DNA of 64,000 bases. Source: Agelaius tricolor. Its lineage: Eukaryota > Chordata > Aves > Passeriformes > Icteridae. Shown one piece after another: positions 34,016 through 47,700 of the stretch. The translations under genes were made by a program, and so were the position numbers. The stretch is taken from positions 8,789,001 through 8,853,000 of the forward strand of contig JALJCS010000022.1 of NCBI GenBank assembly GCA_023055355.1. The letters are read 5' to 3'. Position 1 is the stretch's first letter. Every line of letters starts with the position of its first letter. The notes under the pieces were generated by a model. That model was not told the origin of the DNA and did not search any database. It saw only the letters and a program-made list of their open reading frames with translations.

Positions 34016-35500
34016 AGAATGCAAGGACAGCAGGAGGAGGCTGAAGAACAGCAGCAACCCCTACTCCAGATCCAGTAAGCACCATAACTGGATGGCTGCT
34101 GGTCTCTAGTTCCATCTTTTTTGGGACTGTATAAAGAACAAAAAAATACAGCATTCTTTTTTATCCTTGGAAAACACTACTTGTCTGAAGGAGTCATATG
34201 ACTCAACCAACAATGACAGGATCCAAAGACACAAAAATCAAGCACTGAGAAGATGGTTCTGAGAGCAAGTTTTTCCCAAGAAAACTACTGGCCCCGGATA
34301 ACCCAGAAAAGGGCAGGAAAAGGACAACCTGTTCACACACCAGATTTCTCAGGTGTTCTCACCTTCTCCTTCAGCTGGTACAGAACAGGTCTGAGAACAG
34401 AAAATGGTTGTTCAACAACTGTTCAGCATGAACACATGGTGCAGGACTCACCAACAAGTCAAGACACTGCAGCAGCTAATTCCTTAACTTGTTTATTTAT
34501 CATTGAAGAAACACACAGCAGCAAGTTCTGTGTTGGCTTCAGTGTGACCAGATTGTTCCTTGTTGTTACTGCACCCCAGCTTTAAAGTCAACACAGCCAT
34601 TACTACAAATCACTTTTTTGGAAAGGGAAAGAATTGACCCTGAAGACAAAGAATTGGGGGGAAAATTGAACAATTTCTCCAAAACCACACATTTTAAATA
34701 TGACAATATTTATAAATCCTTGAAAGGCATGAATTATCCAGTAATGGAAAAAGCAGTTGTGATATTGGCAACAGAAAGTACATAGCCATATGCTTACCAA
34801 AACACAAATTGTAAAAGCTGCAAGTTTGATTTGTACACTGCAGCAGTGTGTACATTACTGGAACAATGACTGCAAAGTGGCCTCAGAGGCATTATGGATT
34901 CAAGTAAATCTACAGAAAATATCCCAGTGTAGCTAATTCACAATGTTTATTGTATTCAATTCAAATTTAAACAACTTACTGAATTTAGATAGTGATAAAG
35001 TATCTCAGAGAGAGCCTGCCCTCAAAAATACCTATGTAAAAGAGGGCTTTTCTACTTTTTGGCTAATTATGCAAATTCTTTTAGCTCTGCTTTTTCAATA
35101 ATTCCACTGTGTGAACAGAGGCGTTTTCAAATGCGTGTCCTGTGACAATAATACCCCATTCCAAACTAAGAGAGACTAAAAATAAAAAGGGCAGCCTGTT
35201 TTTGGTGCGAAAGAGAAGCTGTACTGAAGACAGCTGTTGGGCTTGCTTCTTTTTATTTTAGCAACAAATGACCCATGAAATAAGCATCATTTGAAATCTC
35301 AAAACCTGGCATTCAATTTCCAACCTTCTGCTGTGAGTTTTGTGCATGATCAATCTATATGAGTTAAGTAATTCATGCTTTCATGTTACCTCAAAACATT
35401 GGTTAAAGAATTCCAATTCAGAATGTTTATAAGCACAAATATAATCTGTGGATTCCATCAAATCAAAGCTAAAACATCGGTTAAACTCTGTGATTCCCAC
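34016..35500 (-). other. EIF3A: EIF3A 3' untranslated region and downstream sequence
   Basis: Minus-strand sequence after the EIF3A stop. AATAAA hexamers on this strand occur at 35252-35257, 34946-34951 and 34492-34497. Any could define the transcript end; the first would give a 3' untranslated region of about 0.27 kb and the others about 0.57 and 1.0 kb. No other feature is seen. Confidence 0.45.
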
Positions 35501-35739
35501 TTAACGTCGTACAGTGGTCCACCCTTCTTCGTCTGTCTCGTTTTTAGTGCGGCGTGTTTCACGCTCCTTCTCTGCTTTCCAGGATCCCTTCTCCTTCTCC
35601 CCATCCCTTTCTCTCTCTTTGGATGCTGCTGGGGCAGCAGAAGTTGGAGGAGCAGCAGGAGCAGGGCCCGAGCGCCGCGGCGGCTCCCGCTCCTCGCCGC
35701 GCTCTTCCCTCCTGTCGTCGGCGCGCCGCCACGAGCTCG
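35501..35739 (-). CDS. EIF3A: EIF3A exon 22 (coding part), residues 1304-1382 and stop
   Basis: 239 bp encoding [19 protein letters not shown] through an Ala/Pro patch to [15 protein letters not shown] and TAA at 35503-35501. Residue 1304 reads Pro where the human protein has Val, so the exon 21/22 junction is the least certain of the set. Acceptor ccacag. Confidence 0.94.
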
Positions 35740-38700
35740 CTGTGGTGCGGGGAGAAAGAAAAACAACTCAGTCACGCTCCAGCAGCAGCCTGCAAGAGCT
35801 CCAACAAACAGCCCCGACCCCAGCAGTGGGATTTACTGATCCTCAGCCCTGCCACCAGGAACACCATGACAGTGGCCAAATACACGTTTTAATTTTATAG
35901 GAAAGTACAGCAGAACTACTCAAACTTCTTCTCAGGTTTGGGATTGTGGTGAGCAATCTAAATGTCATCTTTAAAACACAGGAATTGCAATTAGAATGTT
36001 CTACTGATGTATGTGGTCTTATGGTGTAGAAATATATTCTTATATTAGCAGAATTAAAATCACAAAAGCATCTCCTTAGAAATGACTGAACCCTGAAAAC
36101 ACAAATCCTGACTTAAAAACATTTGTGGAAAAATGTTTGCTGTTATTAAACGAGAGGAAATTGCTCTTCAGCCTACTGGAATCAGAGGTAAAATGGTACT
36201 GAATTACATTACTCCACTGGTAACAGCATCCACCCACCCTTTACTGTTCCTTTCCACCAAAACGATGCTAAGAGTGCCACCCGAGCTGTGTGTGAACAAA
36301 GCTGTGACAGATGCTAAGAAGTCAAATCCCAAAACTTCTTGAAACATTAAAAAAAAAATCTCCACACTGAGAACACTCTGCCTTTCTGTCAGCAGCACTC
36401 CTGTGTTTGCTGCCATGTTTTGTTTCAGCCTGCTCCCAAGTGCAGGAGCACCGACATTTGGGGCAGAGATAAAATGAGATTCTGAAGGTAAGAATGCCAG
36501 AATTGGAAGATGTGGTGGTCCCTCCAGGTTAAATGGATTTGCTGTTAGTGTATTTTTAGAACACAGTAAAGGATTAATAAATATATGAAATTAATACAGG
36601 TCTGTCATCAAAATTAATATCACTAATAGTGTGAAACCCTCATTCACAAATATTTCTGTCACATTTTAATGGTTTTAAGGAAAGGGTCTTAAGAAATTAC
36701 TTTCTGGGATGTCTGCCTTGATAATCTGAACACAAGGACTACATACACCCAGAACACAATCCTATGAGAAGTGCATATTTGAAATGTTATCCTCCTACTG
36801 CAGAAGTGAAATGCTACTAAGATGGAAAACACCACAACTACAAATAGTTAAGATTCCCTGAAGAATTCCGTATTGCGCCGAAGGTGCTTTCTATTATTTT
36901 GTTTATGGAAAGGCACTTTCAAGCCAGGCTGAAAACATAACCCACTCCCATGTGAGCCCTCCCCAGCAGTGTCAGGACTTTAGGGACACTAAAGGAACGT
37001 ACGCTCTTCCCGCTCGGATCGCAGCGGGACTCCTCTCCTGAGGGGCGGCTCCCTGTCGTCACCACGCCGGTCTCTCATGTCACGGCCACCTCTGTCCCAC
37101 TCCTCACGACGACTCGAATCTCTCCAGCTGGAAGTTTCCTCAGCTGGCCCTCTCCTCCAACCGCCTTCATCCCTTTGGCCACGCAAAATGTAAAAACGAA
37201 ATGTTAGGATTTTTATCTCTGCTATGGAAAGGAGCAGTAATAAATCACAACACAGATATTTACAGACTTAGTGGGTGTCTATTTAACGTACTTCCAAAAT
37301 TGGTTTTGTTTTTCCGGAGCCTAACATGGAATTCTCTTGATAATAGGTTAAAAAGAAAAATTTAAAAGCATTTTAAGCATTTTGGAATTCCTCCTGTAAA
37401 CAGATATCATCCTAAAAATAACAAACCAAAAAGGCCCCAAAATGCCCCTATCCATTTGCTGCCCTAAAGTGCTTAGTTTCACACAAACTAACCCTTGTTC
37501 CTTTCACTCAGCAATTCCACGTTATTTCTGTATCAGCAGGGCCCTTTTTTCTTTTTGCAGAAACATTCTAGAAGTACTTAAACAGAGCAGTCAGACCTGG
37601 GACGCCTGAAACGATCGTCTCGATCAAAATCTCTCTCCCTGTCGAATTCCCGCTCCTTCTCACTTTCATCCCGATCTTTGTCTCGATCCCATTCACGGTC
37701 TCCCGAAGGTCTGGAGTCTCGGGGAGGGCCCCAGCTGTCCTCACGAGCCTTCTCTCGTTCTCTCCACCCCCCTGGAAGAACGAAACACAGTCAAAGGAGT
37801 TTGTGACTGACCTCTGATCTCTGTTGTAGACAAAGAACCCTTCACTTCCGTCACAGAAACTGGTTCTTCAAGTTCTGACTCCTGAAGATGCAACTCAGGA
37901 TGTTTGTAAGAAGTTTGCACACAGGAGGCACAGAGAAAACCCTGTGCAAGCTGCTAAATGTAAAGCCAGTAATGCACAGGGCTGCAGTTCAGCAGAGCTG
38001 GCTGCACCCTACAGTTTTCAGCCAGAAACCACAAGGGTCTGGTGCAAAACAAGTAAAGCAGAAGCAAAGGGTGTAGCCCAGACAGCAGATTCCTTACTGA
38101 AAATCCACAAGTGAGGAGATTTTAAGGAAGCAGATTTTTAAAGAATTTACTGCTTTTTAAAGCACTACTTTAAAATGTGACTTTTGTTACCATCCACTTA
38201 ACACAGTGCACTCTGCAGTACTGCTCAGTTATTTATGAATGGGAATTCTTTATTATGTAGCCTGCTTTGGCTTTAAATAGGAAAAACTGGAATGCAAGTT
38301 TTGATATTTATAGTAAGTTTTCTAAATGTTTGGATTATTTAATTAGTGTCTATGAAAGCTGACATGGTGCCTGCCAATACCTAAGTGAAAAGAACCAGGA
38401 AATCAAAATAATATCTAACATTCAAATGTCATCAACAGTTCTGAAAAGAATCAGAAACAGCTCTAGACACCACCAATGACACTTAAAATAGAAATAAACA
38501 ATACAAGAACAGGGTAATTCAGATTTTAAGGGACCTCAGAAGGTCATCTAATCCAAGCTCTGCTCTAAACAGGACTCTCAGTAAGGGATAAAAACAAAAA
38601 GGGAATGTTAAAAACTTTATCTCTGTACACACAGGAAGTGCTTTTCAAAACCACACCCACTTGAAAAAAGTATCAAAATCTTCCTTTAGAAGGAGATAAA

Positions 38701-41700
38701 CTTTAGACACATGGAAGTGGTAGGGAAAGAGTCCAAGGTGTGCTAATCTAGTGAGAATGCTACCAGCAGAGCATTCAATTGCATATTTTGCTTTTGCACA
38801 CAGGGAGGTGACCAGTGTTAAGTGTGTGACCATCCGTATCTTCCAGACAAGCAAATTTTTTTTAATTCAACCAAATGAAAAGGTTTAATTATGCTAAGTG
38901 GAGGAGTGTGTAGCCATGATATTTTCTGAAAAATCCCTTCCTTAGGATTTTTTCTCCTGAGAAGCTGAGAGGCCTCAGGAACAAAATGTAACCAATGGTT
39001 ATCTGCTGCTGTGGAATGCAACAGGGGCATCTGGGATTGGGCTCATGTGCTTGTTTCTAATTAATGGCCAATCACAGTCAGCTGGCTCAGACTCTCTGAG
39101 ACACAAGCTTTTGTTATCATTCTTTCTTTTTCTATTCTTAGCTAGCCTTCTGATGAAATCCTTTCTTCTATTCTTTTAGTATAGTTTTAATATAACACAT
39201 ATCATAAAATAATAAATCAAGCCTTCTGAAACATGGAGTCAGATCCTCGTCTCTTCCCTCATCCTCAGACCCCTGTGAACACCATCACAGGACTGTCCAC
39301 ATAAGACAAATTAATCTAGATGTTTTCAGAGCCGATTCTCCCACCTCTGGTATCAAGTATGTTACACCCCCTATCTATGAGGACAATGGAGGGAGGATTA
39401 TTGTTTGTTTCTATGTTTTACCTGGTTTACCAAACGGTCTCCAGGGACCTGGCCTGGAGTCCTCACCGCCGCGCCACGGGCCCCTGTCATCGTCTCTCCT
39501 GGAGAGCCTGTCATCGTCCGCGTTGCGCCAGGGTCCCCTGTCCTCATCCCGCCGGGCCATCCTGTCGTCATCCAGCCCGCGCCGGGGCCCTCTGTCATCA
39601 TCCAGCCCGCGCCGGGGCCCCCTGTCATCATCTGCAGCCCGCCAGCTGCCCCTGTCATCATCCAGGGCACGCCTGGGGGGCCTGTCCTCATCCAGGGCCC
39701 GCCGGGGCGGCCGCTCGTCATCCAGCCCGCGCCGGGGCCCTCTGTCGTCATCTGCCGCGCGCCAGCTGCCTCTGTCATCGTCCAAGCCGCGCCGGGGAGG
39801 CCTGTCGTCATCCAGGGCGCGTCTGGGTGGTCTGTCATCATCCAGGACACGTCTGGGGGGCCTGTCATCATCCAGGACACGTCTGGGGGGCCTGTCATCA
39901 TCCAGGACACGTCTGGGGGGCCTGTCATCATCCAGGACACGTCTGGGACCCCTGTCGTCATCTGCAGCTCGCCAGCTTCCTCTGTCATCATCCAAACCAC
40001 GCCGGGGCGGCCTGTCCTCGTCCAAGCCACGTCTGGGGGGCCTGTCCTCATCCCCTTCTCGCCTCGGGGGCCTGTCCTCGTCCCCTTCCCGTCTAGGTGG
40101 CCTGTCCTCTGCTGATTCTGGAGGACGCTCCTTGTCATCTGCAGGAGCACGCCTGGGCAGATCGTCCCCTCGCCGGGGCAGATCGTCCCCGCGGCGGAAC
40201 GGTCGGTCATCGTCTCGTGGATCTCCTCGACGCCAGTCTCTGCAAAACCACAGGGAACGACTGAAAAGTGGAAGGTGACATCCAGGAAAGCTTTACATCA
40301 ACAGCATCAAAACCCTCAGGGCCATTTCTGACTGCACCCTCTTGGTGAGTGGCTCCAGACACAAAGTGTGCAGTTTCAAAATGCACCTTTTAACGCCCTC
40401 CATTGCTATGGGAAAGCAGTAGGTCACTGTCCCTACAGCTTCAGTGAAGACTCAGCAGTTCATCATCTCCTTTCAAGCTACAGTTTGGACAGTCCCCTGT
40501 TGGTTATCTGCTGCAACACCACAGAGAAGAGGGCTGGCTTCTACACCAAGCCTAATTTGGCAAAATTGACCCAAGTCTGAAAGAATCAATACTAAATAAC
40601 CCCACAACCATCAATTAAGTATCCCTCTCTCCAAGCACATGCCAACCCTACATACCATTAAGTCTACTGTCTACAAGATTTTAAACATACATTTAGACCA
40701 TAAACCCTGTTTTTGTCACCACATTAATTTATTTCAGGAAACTAACATTCCTCAGCAATAGAAGAAAAAAAAAAAAAAGAAACAAGAAATAGAACATCAC
40801 AAAATGTACTGGTACCTGCTTCTTGGCAGAGAAGCTGCACTGGGGTTAAACCTCATGGATTAAAAAAAAATAAAACCCAAACCAAAACACAACAGAAAGA
40901 ACATCCCAAGGTTTAGAAATCCACTATGCTACTAAAATGTAAACAAAAACTAGCAATGACTTGCTACAAAACAGCAGATGTAGGACTTGAAGAGGTGAGA
41001 ACAGAGAGACAACAGTTTGTGACAGCTCAAGAGTCTTGAGAATTTTGAGGAATTGCAAACAGTGCATTTCCTGGGTTTGGAAGAATAATGGAGAATGCAA
41101 TTATCATTGATCTGTGAGGTAAAAACCAAGACATGGAGATTGTTAATTTCCATTTAGATTCAAATTGGATAATCTTCCCCTTTGAAAAAACTGATTATTT
41201 TACCATAAAAGACATGTAGAAGAATGGTTATAATGTTTATCAGATGAACAAGTATTTAATTCATTCAGATACTGTCTCAGGGTCTAGGATTTTTAAATCT
41301 AATTTTAAATTATTACTTTTAAACTACCTCTACTCTAATCCATCTCTAGGAAAGTTGAATGAGAAATGACTAAGACAAGCTTGCATCACTCTGTGTGGAA
41401 AAAACCAAATCCATTGAAGCATACAAATAAAATTAAACACTTCACAAAATCACAGAATGGTTTAGGTTGGAAGAGACCTTGAAGATCATCTCATTTCACA
41501 CCCTGCCATGTGCAGGGACACCTTCCACTATCCCAGGTTGCTCCAAGTCCTGTCCAACCTGGCCTGGAACATTTCCAGGGATGGGGCACCACAGCTTATG
41601 CAATATATTTGTACTGAAAGGCTTCATAAAACAGTTTCATCCAATTGTTAGATTCTGCAGTTCATGACAAAGTGGATCACTACCAAGAATGGCAAGACAG

Positions 41701-44700
41701 CTTTTAAGGAAAGATGGAATTCTATTTTGTTTATAGAGATCATGCCCTTCTAAAACATTGTAAGAAATAACTAGAGAGAGAAAGAGTCAATAAACTTGCT
41801 TCCAATGGAGTCAGAGCAAGCAGTAATGGATTTAAATGGCTGTATTGGAAATTAGGGTTAGACATTTACAAAAATCTATCTACCTACAAGGCTAATTAAG
41901 CAATAAAACATACTGCCAACTGGAATCAGCAGTGTTATCTCCATCAGCACAGGCTTTTAAGAACAACTAGATGTGCACCATCAGAAATATTTTTAGCTAC
42001 AGTTCATCCTGATGTGAAGCAGAAAAACAGACAAATGTTAAAAAATTTTGTTTTCTACAACTGTATAAACAGTTTTCATTATTAGTGAACATATCCAAAA
42101 TAAATGTAAACAAGTGTGGATATTTTTATATTTTCAAAGTTCAAACTACAATTCATAATATTCTTCCTTCAGAAATCTATCCCTCCCAGTTCAATACAGT
42201 TCTTCAGAACTTAGTTTAATTTCTGGCATGTGTTTTCTGCTCTGTGGCTTACTCTGGGACTTCACAGTTACTATCAGTTTTCTAATTGGAAAATCTCTGT
42301 ACAGGAACACTGTACTTGCTTGTCATCCTTCTCCATTCTGTATTTACAGAACTGACACCAATGTTTGAGTGGGAGAGAAGTTGTTAATTTAAAAAGGAAT
42401 CCAAGGAAGCATATTGTTTATCACACACAGAAGGTGTCTGCTGGCCTTCACATATCTAAGCCAAATAAAACAGGAATGTTATCTGAGCGTGGTTCCAAGA
42501 TAAAACCTCTCTCTCATTCTGAGAGCCTTACAAAGCAACTTTTTAACAGAAGGTAACTTTCAGAGATGTAGAGGCATGAGATGCTACTCAGTTAGTGCAG
42601 CTTTAGCACCAAAATGGGAGCCTATATTGATCCAATGTAACTGGGGCTTGGTAAGCCCTGATTACCTCTCCACTGGTGCTCGACGCCATTCAGATTCCGG
42701 CTCCCCTCCTCTTCTCCAGGAGCTTTCTGACTCCCTGTCACCCCAACGAGATTCCTGCATGCCAAGAGAAATTAGGAACATTCTCTTTGAATGTTTAAAA
42801 CAAAGATTTTCAACATATAATTCACTCTCAAGCATGTTATGTCATTAAAAACTCACTTGTCACACTGCAGAACGCAGAACTGTCAAGAGTTTGAGTAACT
42901 AAAGTATGGTTTTAACTGACTTTATTGTTTCTGCTGCAGTTCAAACAAAAACATTGTTCCCCTTGTGCCACACACTTTACCAGCAGGGTAGGATATATGA
43001 AAATACACTAAAAAGTTTATGAGAAGTGTATGAATAATTGAACAGCTACAGTCATCCACAGCCACTACCTGTTGACACAAAAGAGATGTTCTAACAGTTT
43101 CACTTTTCCTGGGCCTTTATAAAACAGGAATGAACTTAAGTAATTATTTGCTTTTGTGCTTTCTGATCTCATCAGGAAATGTAACTGAATACACTGAAAG
43201 CTCTCTGTGGCAAGAACAATTTTGCTCCCAATTCCTCAGTGCACAGAAGAGGTGAGGTATTGGTGATTCACACAGGTTGCAGGGCAGAGCAATAATCAAT
43301 CTGTATTTTTTTAAATAAAGTTAAAATGTCTCTCTCCATTGCCAGACAAACTATTTAAATGGATTTTTACGCCTTAATTCCACCACACAAAACTACTTAG
43401 CTAAACCATCCAAAATACCTGATTTCACATAATCACACAACCTCTTTATAAGAAGGGTATTCCAGTTTTAAACCCCTCTTTGAAAAGTGCTTTTATTCAT
43501 CAATATGGCTTAAACATGATCTTGTATATCCACTACTTTGTCTCCTTAAATGCTTTTGAAATGACCCCAAATAACAACGGTGAGCAAAGAATCCCAAAAC
43601 TGCAAATGGAATTTCTGGAGTGGTACAGGTATCTCTCCCACAACCTGGGCCAGCTTTTCCATATAATCAAGTGCCCACAGATAGGAGACCTCTTATGTGA
43701 AAAATACCCATCATGATTATTTACTTGACAGACTGTCAAAACAATTTATATAAGCTGATAACTTATCTTCATAGTGTTCCTCAATGAAATATGTATTAAA
43801 CAAAGAGAAAGGCTGTGGGAGATGAAATTTAAAACTAGTTCTATTGAAAGGTAAGTTCTGAAAAAGTGGGAGTGTAGAAGGCTTATGGTATTTAATTACA
43901 TTCTTTTAAACCATTAAACATTTCCAAGTAACTTTTGTTGTTTAATTTCCTGTTGGGTTGGGGTCACAAGTTCTCCCAACCCAAGTTATATTTGTAAAGA
44001 GAAAGTTGCACACATATCTTGGTTTTATGTTATTGCATATTTCTTATAAAATACAAAACTGTGCTTTTATGTTTAATCTGGGGGGAATTTTCCTTCAATA
44101 TCCACTTGAATTTCTGACTTTTGCATGAGTCACTGCACTTGCTTCCAATAGTTTTCCTTCTTTTTGTATTAAAGAAAACTTTGTCCAATATTCATTTTAG
44201 TCTTTATTAATTTAGTTTTTAAACAGCTTGGATATCTTAGCTTCCAAGTAATTTCTTTACTTTATTGCTAAATTAGAGATTCCAGATCCTGATGGTGAGC
44301 TGAAACTAAGCGACAGTAATTTAATTATTCATTTAGCCACTCACATTATAACTTAAGAAATAAATAAATAAACTCACCTATGACTTTGCAATGCTAACAC
44401 CTTATTTCAAATAAACTACTGAAGAAGGAGCAGTCAGAAAGAAACAAACCTGCAGGGATTACCCACCTTCCTTGAAAATGGGTCATCCAGCCCTCTCCTC
44501 TCTTCCTCTCGGCGGCGCTCTCTTTCCTCTATCTCCATTTCTCTCTGCCGTTTTTTCTTCTCCAGCTCCTCCAGTTTCTTGACCCTCTCCTGGTACTCCC
44601 GCTGCTCCTGCTCGCGCTTCTCGCGCTCGATGCGCTCCTTCTCCTCACGCTCTGCACAGGTGCAAACACACAGAGAAATTGTTATCAACACAAATTCCAT

Positions 44701-47700
44701 TACCTTGCTGCATCTACAGAAGGGTTCCACAACACAGTCTCTCCCCTTGGACTCTATAAAAAATAAGCACTTAAAAATACAAGCATTTTGTATGATGTGT
44801 TTAGCTAACCACAGAGCCTGTTTTCTGCAAGTTGCCTAACTCAAAAGCAGTAGGAAAAGATACATCCATTAATGAGACATCTGGAACAACTAGCAGAAAG
44901 AAGATGTTACAATACCTGTATGGTAATTCAATGTACATACCACAACTGTAGCAACTAAAATATCAGCAACTACCTCAAACATGGTAGAGGATCCTTTCCT
45001 TAGAAAACATCAAACAAAAAAATCAGCTAACAGTGTCAGAAATTTGATATTCATGGCTGCTTCTGGTTTTTTGTTTTTTTTTTTTTTTAAATACTGCATT
45101 GTGATGAACTCTGATACATAAAATCTTCAACCTCCAATTGACAAATAGGGCAGAAATTCATCCTGCAGTTTGCCAATCACCTCTTCTCCTTTAAAGCCCT
45201 GAAACAGGCTATTAGGGCTATCTGACACAACAATTCACAAGGAAAGGTGTGCGAGTCATTTACAATTTTGGAGTTCTTGATCTGATACCAATGTTCTTTA
45301 AGATGTGCACAAACAAGTCACCAGAACTCCAACTATAGGCTAAAATCAAAGACTCATTTTTTCATTAGCCTCCCTTACTTTATCTCCTCCTTCACTCATG
45401 TCTAGGATCTAAAAAGCTTTATCTTCCTTCTGTGCTGCACAGGTAAGCAAGGAAGGTGCAACAACTGGAATTTGAAAAGACTTCCTCCAAACTCATGAAA
45501 CAGGAAAGCCAGACACTAGCTGTGTTACAAAATGGGAAGGCTCAAGGATGCAAAGGATGAAGGATTCTCAATCCCACCTTTAAGCAGCTGCTCCTCCCGT
45601 AGCCTTTGCTCCTCCTCCTCCTTCTCCCTGTAGTAAGTGATCCGTCTCTCCTCTTTGCGCTGCTTCTTGCGTTCCTCTAGACGGTTCCGCCGCTCCTCTG
45701 CCAACCGCTCCTGGAACTGCTTGAGTTTATCCTGAAATACCAACAAGACACCTCAGAACACCACACTCTAATGTCTGACAGCCAGGCAGTTACACAATTG
45801 TTAAATAAAGCTACATAGAAACTCAAAACAACTGCAACGTTAATTTTGTTCCACTGAAAAATGACCTGTTTGGCAAGCCAAACTCTTCTGTATTTTGTAT
45901 AAAAGAATATAGTCCAGTGTAGAAGAAAGAAACAATCAAATCATCATGTACAGTATTAGTCCTTTATCTGCTTTTTCAGAAAGAAATTGCCTAAATAATA
46001 ATTTATCTATACCTAAAACGTATTACCCAAATATTATTGCAAAGAATAATACGCAGTTACTAATTTATATCAACATAACACCTCTTCTGCTTTTCTTTGG
46101 GTAAAGCCAGATTTTACTGCAACATACCCAAATACTCAAAGCCCTAAACAGGCAGATACAGCTGCCTGCCTATATGACACCCAGTGATCCCTTACTAACA
46201 CCTGTAATGAAATAAACAATTTAGCCCCTCTTTTATTTTCCATATTAGCTATTCCAGAAACTGTCAAAAATTTTAAGTGATACTACCTAGGAACAGGTGC
46301 AAGAAATTTAATTTAAAAGTCAAAGCAGAAAATAAGCAATTCCACAGTTCTGAACCATTTTAAATACTAATTTGTTTCTACTTTGATGAAGAATCAGTTT
46401 TAGTTCTCCACTTTAAGGGTGCACTTTGTTAGCAATGCCACATCTCAGGTACCTCATACACTGTTCGTCGTGATGCCTTGAGCCTGGCTTCAAATAAATC
46501 TCTATCCTCCAACATCCTGGAAAGTCTGCTCTTGTGCTCAAGGGCTTTCTCACGCTCCAGCTGCAGGGTGGTGATCTGAAAACAGAAAATATACAAAGTA
46601 TAACTTCACTATACATTTGGATTCAAACTACCCCAGCCACTAGAAAGTGAAATTTTTCTCTTCCCCTTTCAAAGCAAAGACAGAAGAAATTACTGTCCAC
46701 TAAAACAGTGAAAGCACAAAGCTAACAATTTTGTGAATTTGTGTAAAGATTTTCATCTTTCTTTCTTTTTTGGAAAAAGAAAACAGTGCAAACCCCAGTA
46801 TTTTTCATGCATTGCTAATGCACTTTATCAACTGAACAAAAAATTCTTACCCTTTCTTCTTCCTGTTGCTCCCACAGCTCCATATCATGCACTCTCTGTT
46901 CCTCATAGGCAGTCTTTATTAAAGGAATTTCTTCCAAGCGCTTCGCTCTTTCAAAGTAGTCAATCTGAGTAAGGGTAACACATCTTTAGTGTGACACAGT
47001 GCATACATAAACGCCTGATTTCTGGAGACTTCTCCAATACAGCTGATATATTATGGCAAAAAAACAACAACCACACTGGACCATCTAAGGTCAGCCTAAC
47101 CAAGAACCTCCCTCTACCACTGGCAACTAACAAAGTGTACTCCCAGGCAAGGATGCAGGAATGGAGACAGGCACATCATAATTCTCTCTCAGCATCATCC
47201 ATTTTCAGCTCCCAGCATTTTCTGTGTTGAAAGTATTTTTATATTTTAAACAGTGAATTTCCTCTCTTGTCCTGAGCTCAAAGCTTTTCATATACAACAA
47301 TGGACTTTGGAAAGAACTCCCGCATGTCTGTGGCTCACAGCATGAAGATCAAACTTCTACCTACAAACAGCTCTGAACACTGCTCCTGCTGGCTTCATTT
47401 GATGCTTCTCACTCCACTACCCCTTGCAGGCAGTGCAGGAACAATTGCTCCCACCAGCAGCTCTTACAACAGGTACACTCTTACAGACTGGCACCACAAC
47501 CTCTCTCTAGAAATCTGTCAGACAGAGGGGTACTATTTTACAAAGACAATTCCCTCACAGAAGTCAATTTGCATCATTGATAATTCTTGTTGGCCTCTTG
47601 TCAGACTTTCAGTTCAGCCACATCCTTTTAGACATAAAGAGACCAGAACTGCAGACGCTGCTCAAAATGCAGAAGAACCAAGTTCTCACTGCTAGCAAAG

